Below are positions 1 to 13,800 of a stretch of 64,000 nt of DNA, piece after piece; within the stretch, counting starts at the first letter, position 1, and each line of letters starts with the position of its first letter. A program made the translations under genes and the position numbers. Source of the stretch: Tubulanus polymorphus (lineage: Eukaryota > Nemertea > Palaeonemertea > Tubulaniformes > Tubulanidae); assembly GCF_964204645.1 (NCBI RefSeq), contig NC_134027.1, positions 11,892,485-11,956,484 on the forward strand, written 5' to 3'. Under the pieces are notes generated by a model. The model saw nothing but the letters and a program-made list of their open reading frames with translations, made no database searches and was not told where the DNA came from.

Positions 1-1888
1 TTTCAGGACGTGTCTGGTTTGCGATCGTCTATAGTATCGGAAAACTCTTAAACATATTCCGGTTTGAAAAGTTAAAAGTATCAATTCTACCTTATTCATT
101 GAAAATCCCACCCCTTGCGGTGCTGCGCACAATACAATACTTGACCCTCGAAACAAAAAAGTACCCACGGTACACGTTGTTTCATTTCTTTCTTTCGTTG
201 TCAGCGGCAAAGAAAAAATAACATACATATCCGATGATTAATATAATAAAAAACGAAATCGTAGAAATATTTCCAGTTTTCTTCGAACAAACATATACAC
301 GACAAGGGTGTTATACGATACGGCTATTTTTATAAGATCAAATGGAATCGACTTGGAATAATATCCGAGGGCGGGTGTTAGATATTGACGAATACAAGGC
401 TCTGTTGTCGTTTCAAGTGGAACCCTTAGCGTCATCGAGAATTGTTTTCTTATGAAAGGCTTCGACGTTTTTCGAATTCACGCGATGTGCGGTCGTCCGT
501 CGTACAAAACCCGAACACGACGAGCGAACAATGTGTTACTTTTTTGAGTTTTTGTCTCTAATATTTACTCGCGCGACGTTTTAATAATATCTCATATGAA
601 ATCGCGAATTCCATTCAGCAGTAATATTTTATTTCAATCGATATTATAAATAAAGCGCGAATAATAGCGTACGTACTTCATACGCCCCATTTCAAAGACG
701 AGAAGGCGGTACAGTACACGGGATTCTTTTCCAGGTTGATTTCTGCGAAGAAAAAATATTTCAAGTTAACAAACACCTTAACTTCGATTTTAAACAGACA
801 ATTTTGTAAATTCGATCGCGCCGATCACACGACTATACGGTAGGCTTCGCTCAAGTTGGATCATTATGGTACCGTAAAAATGTGTCCGGCTTGAGTGATA
901 TCCGAGGTGGATGTACCTCATATATAGTGTCACAAAAATATTTCAGCAAATATCGAGTTGAACAGTTATCTGAGTTGAACGGGAGCAGAGTCTACTGTAT
1001 ATACTTAGATTTTCGATTTCAACATGAAACCCCGTTTCGTTCCCAGCAGGTCGCTGTGGTGGTGGGTTTGTAAGGGACACCAAATCAAAACGAATCAGAC
1101 CAAATCTTGCAACCAAATAAATGACAGGGCCAATCCCTTCAGTTCTAAACAAACTCACGGTTTTTTTGTAATGAAAAAAAAGTTGACAACTCTTAAATAA
1201 CTTCATCATCCATAGTGGCAACAAATTCCATCGTGGCAGTTCTATCCTCTCTTCTTGAATATGGACAATTTCATAGCGAAGCCTACTAGAACGTATACAT
1301 GTATTTATTGAATACTCTATCCAGCCAAGAAAAATATTTTACAAAAATATTCACCCCAACATCAAGCATATCGAATAACAACATAAACTTCATATACAAA
1401 AGTATATTTATTTATCTAATCTCAAATATACAAAATATAAGCTTTATACACAGGAGACATCAACCGATTTCAACTTCAGCTGGATACAATTAGTTTTTAC
1501 GATAAATTATGTGTACATTTATGTGCATTCGTTAGGAAATGTATTCATCAAACGCTCTTTTACGATATGACACGACCTAATTACGAAATATTAAATGAGA
1601 TTTAATGTTTTTCTTTGGATCACCATCTAATCGAGGAAATAGTACAAACAGATTGCGTCAGTAATATTTATGATTTACAGTAGATTCCGCTTGCCACAAA
1701 GCCGAATGTGTTGGAAAACCATCATCACTCATGGCCACAAGTAATCTGCCGGTCTTGGAGATAATTAGTCCAAAGACATCCGAGGCAAGCAGAGTCTACC
1801 ATGTTCGATAATATTCTTTCATATCAAATATATGACAGTTCATTCTCTAACCAAACATGACAGGTTTTTTCATACATCCAACAGTCGT
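1..1888. other. Left flank and probable MCM10 3' region
   Basis: No gene is recognised here. The minus-strand stretch around 238-435 is open for 65 codons but matches nothing I know and has no convincing splice sites. A minus-strand AATAAA (positions 1407-1412) lies about 480 bases past the MCM10 stop and could end that transcript. The stretch 776-1140 is a dispersed repeat described separately. Confidence 0.5.
776..1140 (+). repeat. Dispersed repeat 'taagggacac' family, copy 1 (interrupted)
   Basis: Two blocks (about 776-838 and 1009-1140) match, in order, the reverse complement of 42284-42490, and the second block also matches 29921-30180. The shared core has GTAAGGGACAC followed by an AT-rich stretch and a CAGGG(A/G/T)CAATCCCT-like end. 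Between the two blocks about 170 bases are present only in this copy, so it looks like an older copy with an insertion. No coding potential is recognised. It is a short interspersed element of unknown class. Confidence 0.65.
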
Positions 1889-4800
1889 TCATAGTTGATT
1901 AAGATTCTTACTGTCCTCATTCGTTATTTGTAGTTTTTCGCTGTCCAGCTGCGGCCCTTTGCGATCCTGCGATGAATAATATTAAAAGAAAACGTTAATT
2001 TTCATATAAACTTCATTCTCGTGAAAGTGAGTTTACTTAGACCCTGCCGTATTAGGATAATTTGGGACCAATGAAATTAATCCGGTTTAAGAAAAGTCTT
2101 GATTTAACGCTATATTGCAAATACATATGGGCAAAAAAAAATTACACCTAGTTCCTCATTCCTGCTGAGCTTAATTTTAATAGTTGACCCAGCTGGCTGC
2201 CTACCTGTATATTACTTTTTTAAAATCATGATCAAGCTACCCAAGCTAACAGACCTCGCAGTTATAGAGATGAACCGATTACAAATTTAATTGCGGTTAC
2301 TTAAAATGACCCAGCCGATCATGAGAAACTAGGTATACGTTTTTAGCCTTACATATATATATAATATTTCTGTTAAATAATATCCAAATTAGATCCAGTC
2401 TTCTGTTCAATGAACAAGACTTACCCATTTCATAGACGTGTGTACGAATGCACTTTTCCCGCATGCTCTGAAAAAAATAAATCGCATAGAATGAAATAAG
2501 CTGGATGAATCACCAGCCACAGTAGAATCCGCATAACAGAGCCGTCGGAAGGAATTTTTCAGTGGCGAGGCTTATTTCTGAAGGGTGGTCTGGGGGCCCT
2601 CCCCTAGAAAAATTTTGAAAATTCAATCGCCGGAGATGTGTTTTGGGGCCATTTCACGGTCTCATTCACAGAAGCATGAGAAGTCGTGAGCCAACCACCT
2701 AGTTCAGAGAACGACGAGCTGCTACGCGGTACAGCGTGCTTTTGAAAAATTTTTGTTAAGCAAAAAAGTGGGGCGGCTTTGGCCGCCCCTGCCGCCCCTG
2801 TTCCGACGGCCCTGTATAATTCGTATCATCTGGGACCAATGAAATTAATCCGGTTCACGCGAAATCCAGATTGAACTTCATATTTTACATACATTAATGT
2901 ATCGATGGCCATAAATCCGGATTTGACAGGGTGGCCACTTAAATTTGACATGCTTTTTCTTTTTCCCTGACATGCAAGTTGTTTTCCCTGACTCAATGTA
3001 CTAAGATTCCTATCAATCCAATCGATTAACACAGTCAATGATGTAAGACATAGATAGAAACTGTTTGATTTTACATGCGATATAGCAATCTCAACAACTT
3101 AGCCCTGACTTTTAACCTTTTTTTTACAAAACTCCCTGACTTTTTTTAAGAAAAGAAAATTCCCACACTTTTTTCTGATTTCAAGGTCAGTGGCCGTCCA
3201 CCCTGTTAAGACTGATCCGAATTAAGCCGGTTTGAGTGAAGAACTTTTCACATAAACTCAGTTTTCCACAGAGTAATATAGTTTCGAATAATAGTTAAAT
3301 AATAATAGGAACGCAACTCTCGAAATCTTTATTATGATTAAACAATTCTATTTATATGTTTCACGTTTCAAACGATTTCGATTCTACTCGAGTCCTTTTC
3401 AAGAAAGGAATCAATACAAAATTACACACGTACGGTACAATAGTAAAGTATTCTAGTATTACTAATTGCTTAGATTATAACTTAATTTCATTAGAACTAA
3501 GATAAGTCTAAAAAGCAATACTGATACAGTTATCAATCTGCTGCCTATACCCCCTTAGACGATCACATGTGATGGGCGAAGTATGGACAATCAGATTTTT
3601 CACGCAAATTGAGAAAATGCATTTTCTGGAGATCAGGTAAAAACTACATATCATTTTCAAATGGAGTTGCCTTGGATCCAGAAAGGAGACGTGACCAAGT
3701 TGTGACAATTGTTGGAGGGGGTAAGGGGGCTACACAGTTGTATCAAACATCGGAGAGATCAGAGAGTGGATGGAGTATTTTGAAATACCGTTCAAATATG
3801 AGATCACATAACGTGACAGCCTCTAGTGAGTCTGAAACGTAGCGTCATTTTGATTCTAACTATTGTTAAAATTTGGTTCCTTCACTCCCTTTCTAGATTA
3901 TATAACATTTACTGTCATTCACTTACAAGCACGTTCCGTGAGGATATCTGTCTAAAGTCGTCACACGAAATCCGCAATCTCGACATTTGAAGAATTGCTT
4001 TTTGCCCTTGGATTGTCGGACGTTGTGTCCCTGGGTTTTGCAGTGCTCCGCAGGCTTCTCAGCAGTATAATTACACTAAAAACATTGAACACAGCTTAGA
4101 TATTCAATCAGTATTAAACGAAAACAACCCACCCAAAATATGTTTCCAAGTTTGCTTTTTCCGGACTTCCCCAGATTTTTTGTGCAGCGTATCAGGTGAA
4201 ACAATTTCTGTTTTCCAAAAAATATTTTTCCTCCTTCCCTGGACATACCGGTATTTGAGAAAAGGCAGTCAACAAAAATATTTTTGAAAGTCCAATGATT
4301 TCCACAACTAACCTGATTACAAGTGTAAGTTTTCACAGATATACTCATAATTGATTCCATTTTCTCCTCATATTGCTCTTTCTTCTCTAACGCACTGAAA
4401 TATTTGTCTTCTTGGTCCAGTTGTGCCTGAAAAAAAAGGGGATTACATTGGAAATGAGCAAAAACTTCAAATGAGTTCATTTTGCAATGAATGGCATAAA
4501 AATAATTAGGAGTCCAGGGACACCATGCCGGGAAATGCTGACAATTTCCATCCTCCAGGGATTTTAACCTGATGGCATTGCTAGAGTCAGCCATGGTACA
4601 AAACCGTCACGCTACACCAGGTGTGCAGGTTTCCAACACAAAAACTTGCGGAACTAATCAGATTGCCCATTGCATAATCGCTGAGGCAAATTTCATGGAA
4701 AAACTATAAATGGAAAAATCTGGACTAAAATAGAACAGGATATCTGATTGACTAATAATGGCATCATCTAAACTGCGCATGTAGCTGCCCACTCGGTCAA

Positions 4801-7800
4801 GTGTGTGGCAGGGTTTCGTATGGCGGCGAGTCTCGATGCTATCGGGTTCAAATCCCTGTCAGGGAGGATGACAGTTTCAAATTTCAACACCCCCTATGAA
4901 CCAATACTTGAAACTCTAACAATCATAGAACATGTCATAAGCTACAACATTTTGATTGATTGTGGTTACATAATATGTACAGGAACTGATATAAACGGAA
5001 ATACCATGTTCCGCTATATCAATCCCCAAATGGGCTATAACACAAACCTGTGTAACTGAATCTTTATGCGATGACCCGGCTTTGAGAAGTCGTATCATTT
5101 CCTTCGAATCCATATTGCTATTCTTATCTTGCAATATTCGAGATTTTTTCGCCACGGGTTCATTTTGTTGGGTTCGCTCCGATGATTCTTCACCGCTGGG
5201 TTTACCTACAATGAACAGAAATCAATAGAACATACAATACACCTTGAATTTTTAGGATCCACTTATTTCCTCTGACGCAGAAAATTTATGGATTTTGGAT
5301 TAAAGCGATTTTAGAATTTTTCTGATTTAGTCTGCGCAAGGAATATTTCAAATATACGGATATGAGGAGTCTACTTGTACCAATACATATTTATATAAAT
5401 TCCAGAATAGAACTACCGGTATTCAATGTGGCCAACTCTGAATGAAGTGCTCACTTTGATTGCTTTCGATGGCTATCTTTTTAATTCTTTCTTGTTCCTC
5501 TTCGGACAATTTTCGCTTGACTGCGTTAGGATTCTTCTTTTTGATGACGCTTCCTTTCGATTTGAGCCGGGCAGCGGCTTCAACCTTTTTAAATGGAAAT
5601 GATATATTCAATGAGTATTAAGTGTCGAATCTATTATGTCCTGCTTGAAAAGGGATGGCTCTGAACAGCATGATTTGGACATTCTCAGAGCTGCCTCATT
5701 CGCTCACATGCACGAAAACCAAAATATGGCTTTATGCGGTCATTTAGAAGAGAACCGAACCAACCATATTGTAACCTTCTAGTTACCCATTGATTTCAAT
5801 GATCTACGAACTCGGTCTCAAATTTTCAAAGACTCTTCTTAAGTTCGACTTAAAATGCATATCAGAAGCCTCCAGTGAATGTCCAGGGCTGCCAACCTCT
5901 GAAATGAGCTATCGCTAACAAATTGAATTTTTTTCAGTACCATTTCATTGAAATATAAAAGGAAAATGTTCAATTAATCAGTAATCAACCTTCAGTAACA
6001 TCTTTCATATTTCTGTAAGCATCAAACAAATCTAATCAGTATTTCTCGTCATAAAACAATAACAAATACAGACTATCAGGAACAGTTGCCAGCTCCAAAT
6101 TTCAATCAAGACAGAGCATTCATTTTTACCTTCGACACAGCTCTCGATTTTTTTGTCGACAGCACATCCAATGAAAACTCTTGTCCCGGGCATAATCCAC
6201 GCCCCAACTGGGGTAAGCCCTCGTTTTGCGTCGGCACCGATGAACTCGTTGTATCAAATAAATCGATGCAACCATCAACTTCGTCGAGTCCGCCGCCAGA
6301 CTTTTTACGTTTGTGAGCACCATTTCGGATCATCTTCTTGAATTTCTGAAATGTGATGACTTCAGATTTTTCGGGTCCTTTCTTCAATTCTATAATGAAA
6401 GACAATCGCAGTAAATTATAGTAATTAAAACACTTCTCGGGCTGTTGTTTCCGATAAACTTGAATATCGACCGATGCGAATTCCGACCTTCTTTTATTTT
6501 CTCCTCTTTTTCTAAGCTTTTCTTCAGATTTATCGAGCCAACGCTCTGTTGTATCAACATTTCTTGGCTGAAAATAGTGAGTGATAGAATTTTCACTAGA
6601 ACGTAAATTATCGACAAATTCTGATTTCGATTTGTAGACCTACAGCTGTGAACGACTGTCCAACTTCTTCAAGCGTTCCTCGTCATCTGACTGTAGTTTA
6701 TGTTTCGGTCGCTTTTCCATTTTTTTTATGTCGTCCAGCGTGACTTTTTCTGATTTCTTTTGAGCTTTAAAACTAGAAGGAATACGAGAAAAATAGATGG
6801 AATTACATTCGTAAGAACAACATCCAACTATTACAGTAGACTGAATCACAATATCCACGATGTAGTGATCAAACATAAAATTCCGCAATCACAACTGAAC
6901 TGAAGATTTTATAAAAAAATAGAAACATTTCGAGCGGTAACCCTTCTTCATTCTAAAATGACTTTTGGACTCATGAATGGTGGTTGTAAACACACAAAAT
7001 ATTTTTATTTTCAATAACTTTATAGTTAGTAACAATTATGCAAATTTTACAGTAGACTCCTTACAATTTGAATACTTCTAAGTCGTAAGTCGAACTATCA
7101 GTATCACTGAACTTGAAGACAAATCTTAGAAAATTAATCACATTTTCATCCATTGTTTAAAGGGATCATCACTTAAATCGAACAAAAATCACTGCTTCTG
7201 AGGAATCTACTGTATAATGAAAAGGCAATTGTCAAATTTCGGGCTTACCTTTCTGACGTGTACGACTGCCCACCGTAGAAAAACATATTACCCTTCTTCA
7301 AGCCAAGCTTATTTTCAAACGATCGCGGAGTCGTACCAGAACTGGAAAAATTGAAAGATGCATTCAACTTCATATAGACACATTCCATTCATTACTAAAC
7401 CACTCAGCAGTGACAGGCATCTCCTAAAGCCAAGTAACCCAAGTACAAAATCTACCCAAGTTTTTAAACAATTTCTTTTCATCTACTAATAAAATACAGT
7501 CAATACAGTCAAGCTCGAGTAAGTCACCATCGGATAAGTCATCACATAACTGTACTTACAAGTTGTCTCTGATGGTCCCAACGAAACAAACGACAACTTG
7601 GATTAATAACGCAGCAAGCTTTTACGTCATTTCTTACAAATTAATCAATAGCGTCACTTTTGAAGTGGTCAATATTATAACATGAAGTAGGGCACAGTGG
7701 AATTCGGCCTCTCATTCAGTAATGACAAGTGCAGAGTTGACAACCTGTAGGCGACAACGGTTCTCGGGCTCAGACTCGAATCTGTCATCACTGACGTATG

Positions 7801-10800
7801 AAGCAACTCCACAATGTCCATGCATTAGTTGCCATTGCATTTAGATATGTTGGTAGCCCGAGAACCAATAAATTTCAAATTGGAAAACAACGTTGCTTGG
7901 TACTCTTAATGCTTAAGTAGTCAGTGCATTGGATTTTGTATACATACGCAGCCTGTAGCTCTCCACGTTTCGCCGATGCTTTTTTGTACGCAGACTGAAC
8001 ATGATAAGAACATTTATCACCTTTAACCCTGAAATACAAGAATCAAATTGTTATATCAACGTTCATGTATTAGTGAGAACTTGCTGTAATCATTTGAAAT
8101 GATTACTCCAAGGTGAGAAGTAGAAAGTTTGTACACATATTATTTGTGTAGATAGCAGATACCAATCTGCTGCATGGAAGCACCCATTGCATATGTTGAC
8201 CATTGAAATATGAAGCCTTGAAGCCATTTTTGGCATTGTCTGGGTCCAGTTCGGCAGTGGTTGGTTAGAGTTAACTCTGAGTTAAAATCAGTTCATTTCC
8301 AATGTTTTAATTCTATGAAGCCAAATCTAACTCGAAAACTGTGGATCTGGATCTTGGGGTTTTGGCGCATTTTCAATTGTCCGAGGCTAAGTTCTGAACA
8401 AGGTGAAACGTGAAAAAATGGTGGCAAAGCATCGAATGTCTGAGGCCGATGATTGATACCTGTGTGTTTCCTTACTTGTTGATAAAATTATTGCATTTTT
8501 TTCCAGCTTTGGTGACCGAAGTACAAATACCATAATCCCTTGATGCACCGAGCACCATTACTTTCTGACTGTTGTCGATGGATACGCTAAGTTCTGAAGA
8601 ATTCTTATACTGAAAATTTACAGTTTTAGTTGAGCATTGTTAGAACTAAAACATTGCATATTGCAAGGTTTAGGTTTTCTGAAGGGTTTGATACAGACAC
8701 TGATATTGAAGATATTGAAACGTACCAAATTTGATAGAACAAATCATCATCCACAACTTTGCTATAAATGATTGTGGTCATAATATGAGGGCCTATCGGG
8801 ACAATTCCCCCCGGACAATTGCCCCCGCCCGAAGTAAATCCTTTTAAATCTGGATTAACACCACCTAAATACTCGTTGACTCGACCAACAACTTCTTCAC
8901 CAAGGACTTTAACCTTGGCCTTACAACCATGATTTCTTCTTCCTTTGCATTCATAAGATATAACTCCCCCACTGAGTTCTTTTTGTCGGACATAAACAAA
9001 ATTTTTGAAGGCAAGTTTTGGAAATGTGAGAGAAAATGTCAAAATTAATCAATTATCAACAGTAAGACCTTCAGTAACATCTTTCATATTTTGGTATGTA
9101 TCAAACCAATCAAATCAAATCAGTATTTTTCATCATAAAATAGTAATAAATACTGAAATCGGGAACAGTTGGCAGCTCTGCAATATCTTACTTCCCTGGC
9201 GTTGATATCAATACAATGGGCAATCGTAATTCCATGCAAGATGCGTTCTATGATAGTGCTAACAATAATTGATTATTGAGACAGTAAGTTGAAACAAATC
9301 AACAGCAAGTTAAACATCAATAAAATTGATCGAAGCTTTTTACGAAATTTCCCAAAATAACTGGATTCTGTCTACGGAAGAACAACCAGCTCCCCCACCC
9401 CCTATAGATGTACATGTTCTTCGTGAATAATCCCTAATACCAATTGGTTGTATCAAATATATGGTTAAATCAAAGCATACTTTACTATCATTGGATTCAT
9501 TTTGCATTCTTTCCGGGTTCAACAACGCAACCACAGTACCGAGACTCTCCTTCCATAGATCTTTGTGCGAGTTTTTGAACAGGAAACACGTTATAACCGT
9601 CTCACAATTTACCAAATCGCTTAATTTCCACAACGAATATGTATTTCCCTGAAACGTTAGAGAAAGCCGAACATCATCAGAAACATTCCTCGAGCAAAAT
9701 TAAAACGTTTTAATCCGTGTGAACTGCGGATAAATAAAAAGTCCTTCACCGGAAATTTACGAGATAAGATTTCGAAACCACAAAGTTTTGCCTGCTGACT
9801 AACAGCCATCATAATGAGACTGTTAGCTGGAAACAGCCATCATCAGCCAGTTTGTCTACAGCAGAAACATTGTTTCATTTTATACATCTCAGAAATCTTA
9901 TTCCGGTGTCGTCACACTTTTTAATATCAAACCCTTTATTCATGTTTGACAATTGTTATTCATGCAGCCATCAGTGAAAGACCAGAACCCGCCAACGTAA
10001 GCCATATGATATTTCTTCATTCACCATACATAAGACATTCGTAAGGGATTTAGTCATACTAAGGGAGTCAGGCATACTACCATGATAAGATATTAGCCGC
10101 TTTTAATGCGTGGAGGGATTCAACATAAATTCAACACCATTTTGATCTCCACCATTTGCTGTAGAAGCACTCATTCAATATTTCATAGCATTTCGTGTGA
10201 TGACATCATGTCATCTAAAACACGGGACTGTGTTTCAGATGGTAACAGCATACATTCGTGATTAAATGGGGTTCGAGTTATGACAACGTCACTGTCCTTT
10301 TTTACACGCACATCTAATCCCCATACGTACAGAGATTCAATCAAATTATGAAGAAGTTTTGTAAGGGAATCTATTTGAAATACGATAGAGTACAGCAAAT
10401 GATATGATATACAAACATTATCAAATACTGGTTGTATTGGTCCAATGCCTATCTATGACATACACGGGTGGGTTCAGCTTTTTTTATTGGTGGCTGCATT
10501 TGAAGGTTGTTGTTTACCTTGGAAGATTGGCGTGGTTCCATTTTACCTACAATCACGGCCATCAAAATCCAAGAATCCTGAGTCGCCGACGTTCCGATAA
10601 GTCGAGGCAGTTTCGAAGCGGTGATTATATTTTTGTTGGTAATGCGGTTCTTCCAAGTCAGACTAGAAACCTTTGGATTGCTTGAAGGTATGGAAAAATT
10701 GTCCTATTTAAACATTGCATGAAGTGGACAATGCTGAATCAGTAACACAAAATATATCCATGGGCTTATTTAAAAGTTGATGAGATCAACAATTAGTATA

Positions 10801-13800
10801 TTTTAAATGTGATGCTTTTCCATCCCCTGCGGCAGGGATTCGAACCTGATGGCATCGAGACTTGCCACGCTACGAAACCCTGCCACACTAGACCGAGTGT
10901 ACAGCTAAATATGCAGCTAAGAATTTGTCATTATTATTCGTTCTCACTATCAGAAGTCCTGGTTTATTTTAGCCCGGGTTTTTCCACTTCACCGAAATTT
11001 GCCTCACAGTTATACAACGGATTGATGCCAAAAGTTTTCCAGCGAGGAACCGGCCCATGTACCTGTGCACCCGGGCTGGCGTGGCAGGAAATCGGCCGTG
11101 GCCGAGTGTAGCGATGCCATCAGGTTCAAAACACTGCCGAGCGCAGATGTGCTTTTTTCGAACCCACAACATTTCAAACATAAACTGATGCTTCTTGAAG
11201 TTGAAATAGTGATTTGCAATCATACGCTCCTAAAGGGAAAAACACATAACAGTAAAACTTACTAGACATTGATTCCGGAGAAACTTGTTGAATCTTCCTT
11301 TTTTGCCGGAACTGCTGATTTCGTTTTAGTATCAGTAGGCGATTTTTGTAGTCGATGTTTATTAGAAGTCGAGGCAGCTGAAAATGCGACGATGATATCC
11401 TTCAAAATCAAATTCGCAAACAAAACATCACGTATTTCGAAGAAAAAAATCTGTGTAAACTCACAATTGGTAGATGGGGGCCTTTTCTTCTGCGAATCGG
11501 TATGTTCAGGTTTTGGAGTGTGAGCGACTCGATTTTGTCCTTTCTTTGAAATAATCTTATGTATTTCTTGACCCTCTGTACTGTATGTTGGTTTTTCACC
11601 TAAAAATGCGTCAGTTACCAGTGTATGAAGTTTTCAAACCAATTTTCAAGATGATTTAGGCGTGCGGGATGTGTCAGGATTGCAAAGATTTCATGGTCGG
11701 GCTTTAAAGACTGTATCAAATTATTGTTTCATGTTATGTATTAGTAAGTTATTACAGAACCCTGGGTTAACTTGATTAACAATGACAAGCTAGCCTTAAA
11801 GGTTTTAAGTTAAAACTGGTCAATAAAACAAGCACTAGGAATCAGCTTTAACTAATCTACAGGTTGACGAAAGTTAGAGCAATACTGTGCTATTGAGATA
11901 AGCTTATTCAATACTACTAACAGGGTGGCTACTTTTATTTGACTCTTCCCTAACTTTGCCCTGCATGTTGTTTTCCCTGACTTGATCCGTTAAGAATCCA
12001 ATCAATTAACACCGTCAAATGTGTTCAAAATAGATAGAAACTGTTTCATTTTACGCGTGATCTCGCAATTCCAACAAATTTCCCTGACTTTTCCAGATTG
12101 TTTTTTTTTATACAAAATTTGCCGATTACTCGCTGACTTTTTTAAGATTAAAAAAAAAAAACAAAAACATTTCTCTGACTTTTCCCTGATTTCTAGGTTA
12201 AGTGGACAATTGGACAAAATCACACAAAAACAAACCATCTAAATCGTCCCAATCGCTCAATTCTTCACTATCTTCATGCACTAAACTCTTCTCTTTGTTC
12301 AGATAAGATTGCAATTTTTTGTTGTTTACTTTCAAATTGCTTTTCTTTCCTCCACTGTCAAACGACGTCGAAGGTGTTGCAGAGGCAAAAATATCCTCGT
12401 TCAAATCTTTTAGTTGTCTAGTTGGGTTTTCCTTAACTTCCACGGATTTTATTTTGTGACCGCTGTGTTTCGGTTGATTGTCCTGTATGCTATTCAAGTG
12501 GGCAGTCGATGCAGCAGTTGGTTTACTAGAGGTTTGCGTTACAGGTGTGGGCTGTTGGCTGAGCTGGGACTGTTGCATTATCATAGCTTCCATTCTCGCC
12601 ATACGTTCCTCCATCGCTTTAACATGAGCTATAAACATATCGAGAACATATTACACAGGGTCTCTACAGATCAGTCATTACTGGATACAAGGAGCTTTCA
12701 AGGGCTTTAAAAGGAGGAAGTTTCAGATTTCTCTTAGAATCATAATTCATATGGATTATAGCTAATTCAGGGTCCGTACAGATCAGTCATTCCTGGATAT
12801 AAGGAGTTTTCAAGAGGAAAATTTAAATTTCAAGGAAGTTTCTGCATCCCAATTAGGTCGTAGACACCTTCTGAATCGGTACGGTTTATCCAGTGGTAAA
12901 CAATATTCATAGTTGACATGAATGTATATGTATATGACCTTTAATTCAGTTATCTTAATACTGGTACCTTCTAATTCCATTTCCCTTTGAGATTTGATCT
13001 TTTCATCCACTTTTGGGATTTCATCGTTTTCTGAAATTGTCAATTTGCGATTTGAATTGATAACAGTTAATGAATCCAGCATTAGAGAGAAAAACAAACG
13101 ATTAACTCTTACCACAAGGCTCATTCAGGGAAACCAGATGGTCTAATGCTTCATCTGAAAGTAAAAAACATCCCAGTGACAATTAAGGCCTATATATGTG
13201 GAGAGGATTTAGGGCTTCTTAACAAGTTCCCTAGTGGATCTGCTGCGTAGTGATTGCGAAGACACTATTGGTCATCTCTCATTCAAAGCATCAAGTGTAC
13301 TAGGTCCTTAACTGACCAGAACTGAGAGGTTTGTGGTTTCCACGGGTACGGGAACCCACTTCAAGTCCAAGGTGCGGATTTTTGTTTTCTCTTAAATAGC
13401 TTAGTTCTCATAAATTTTGTTTTCGTTTTTCTTAACCCTTCCAGTGCGTCTACACCGCAGTGCGGTGTACGAATCAGTGATGGATTTTGCTAGTACACCG
13501 CACTGCGGTGTATTGATTTAATTAGTAATTACTAATTATCTCTCTTGAAAGATGGCAGCACCTGTCAAACATAGTGAAATATTAGTAACTAACGATATAC
13601 CGCGCCAGGGTGTAGACACACTATAGTGCTATTACCGTTATTCAACAGACTAGGGTGGAATTTTTCAGAATTTTCAAATTATCTTCAGCACTATAGGGTA
13701 TTAATAAGCCAGCACTGAAAGGGTTAACCAGTTGAACAGTTTTAAATGTTTCAAGTCTTTAAAAACCAATCTTTTTATCCAGGCATTTTTGTAGTCCTGC

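Noticed and set aside
238-435. 65-codon minus-strand frame at the left edge
   Set aside because: No known motif, no splice site pair and no neighbour to join; open by chance is more likely.
4783-4872. tRNA gene
   Set aside because: A- and B-box-like words are present but the acceptor stem and anticodon arm do not pair; several worn copies exist, so it is a SINE.
9900-9945. Minus-strand LILKSVTTPE-like reading resembling the MCM10 OB-fold loop
   Set aside because: No acceptor or donor fits it in frame, and the preceding exon already encodes this loop (GKMEPRQSSK).
10183-10398. 71-codon minus-strand frame in an MCM10 intron as the missing exon of the OB fold
   Set aside because: The exon 10680-10518 already carries the needed residues when its donor is placed at 10517, and joins the next exon in phase.
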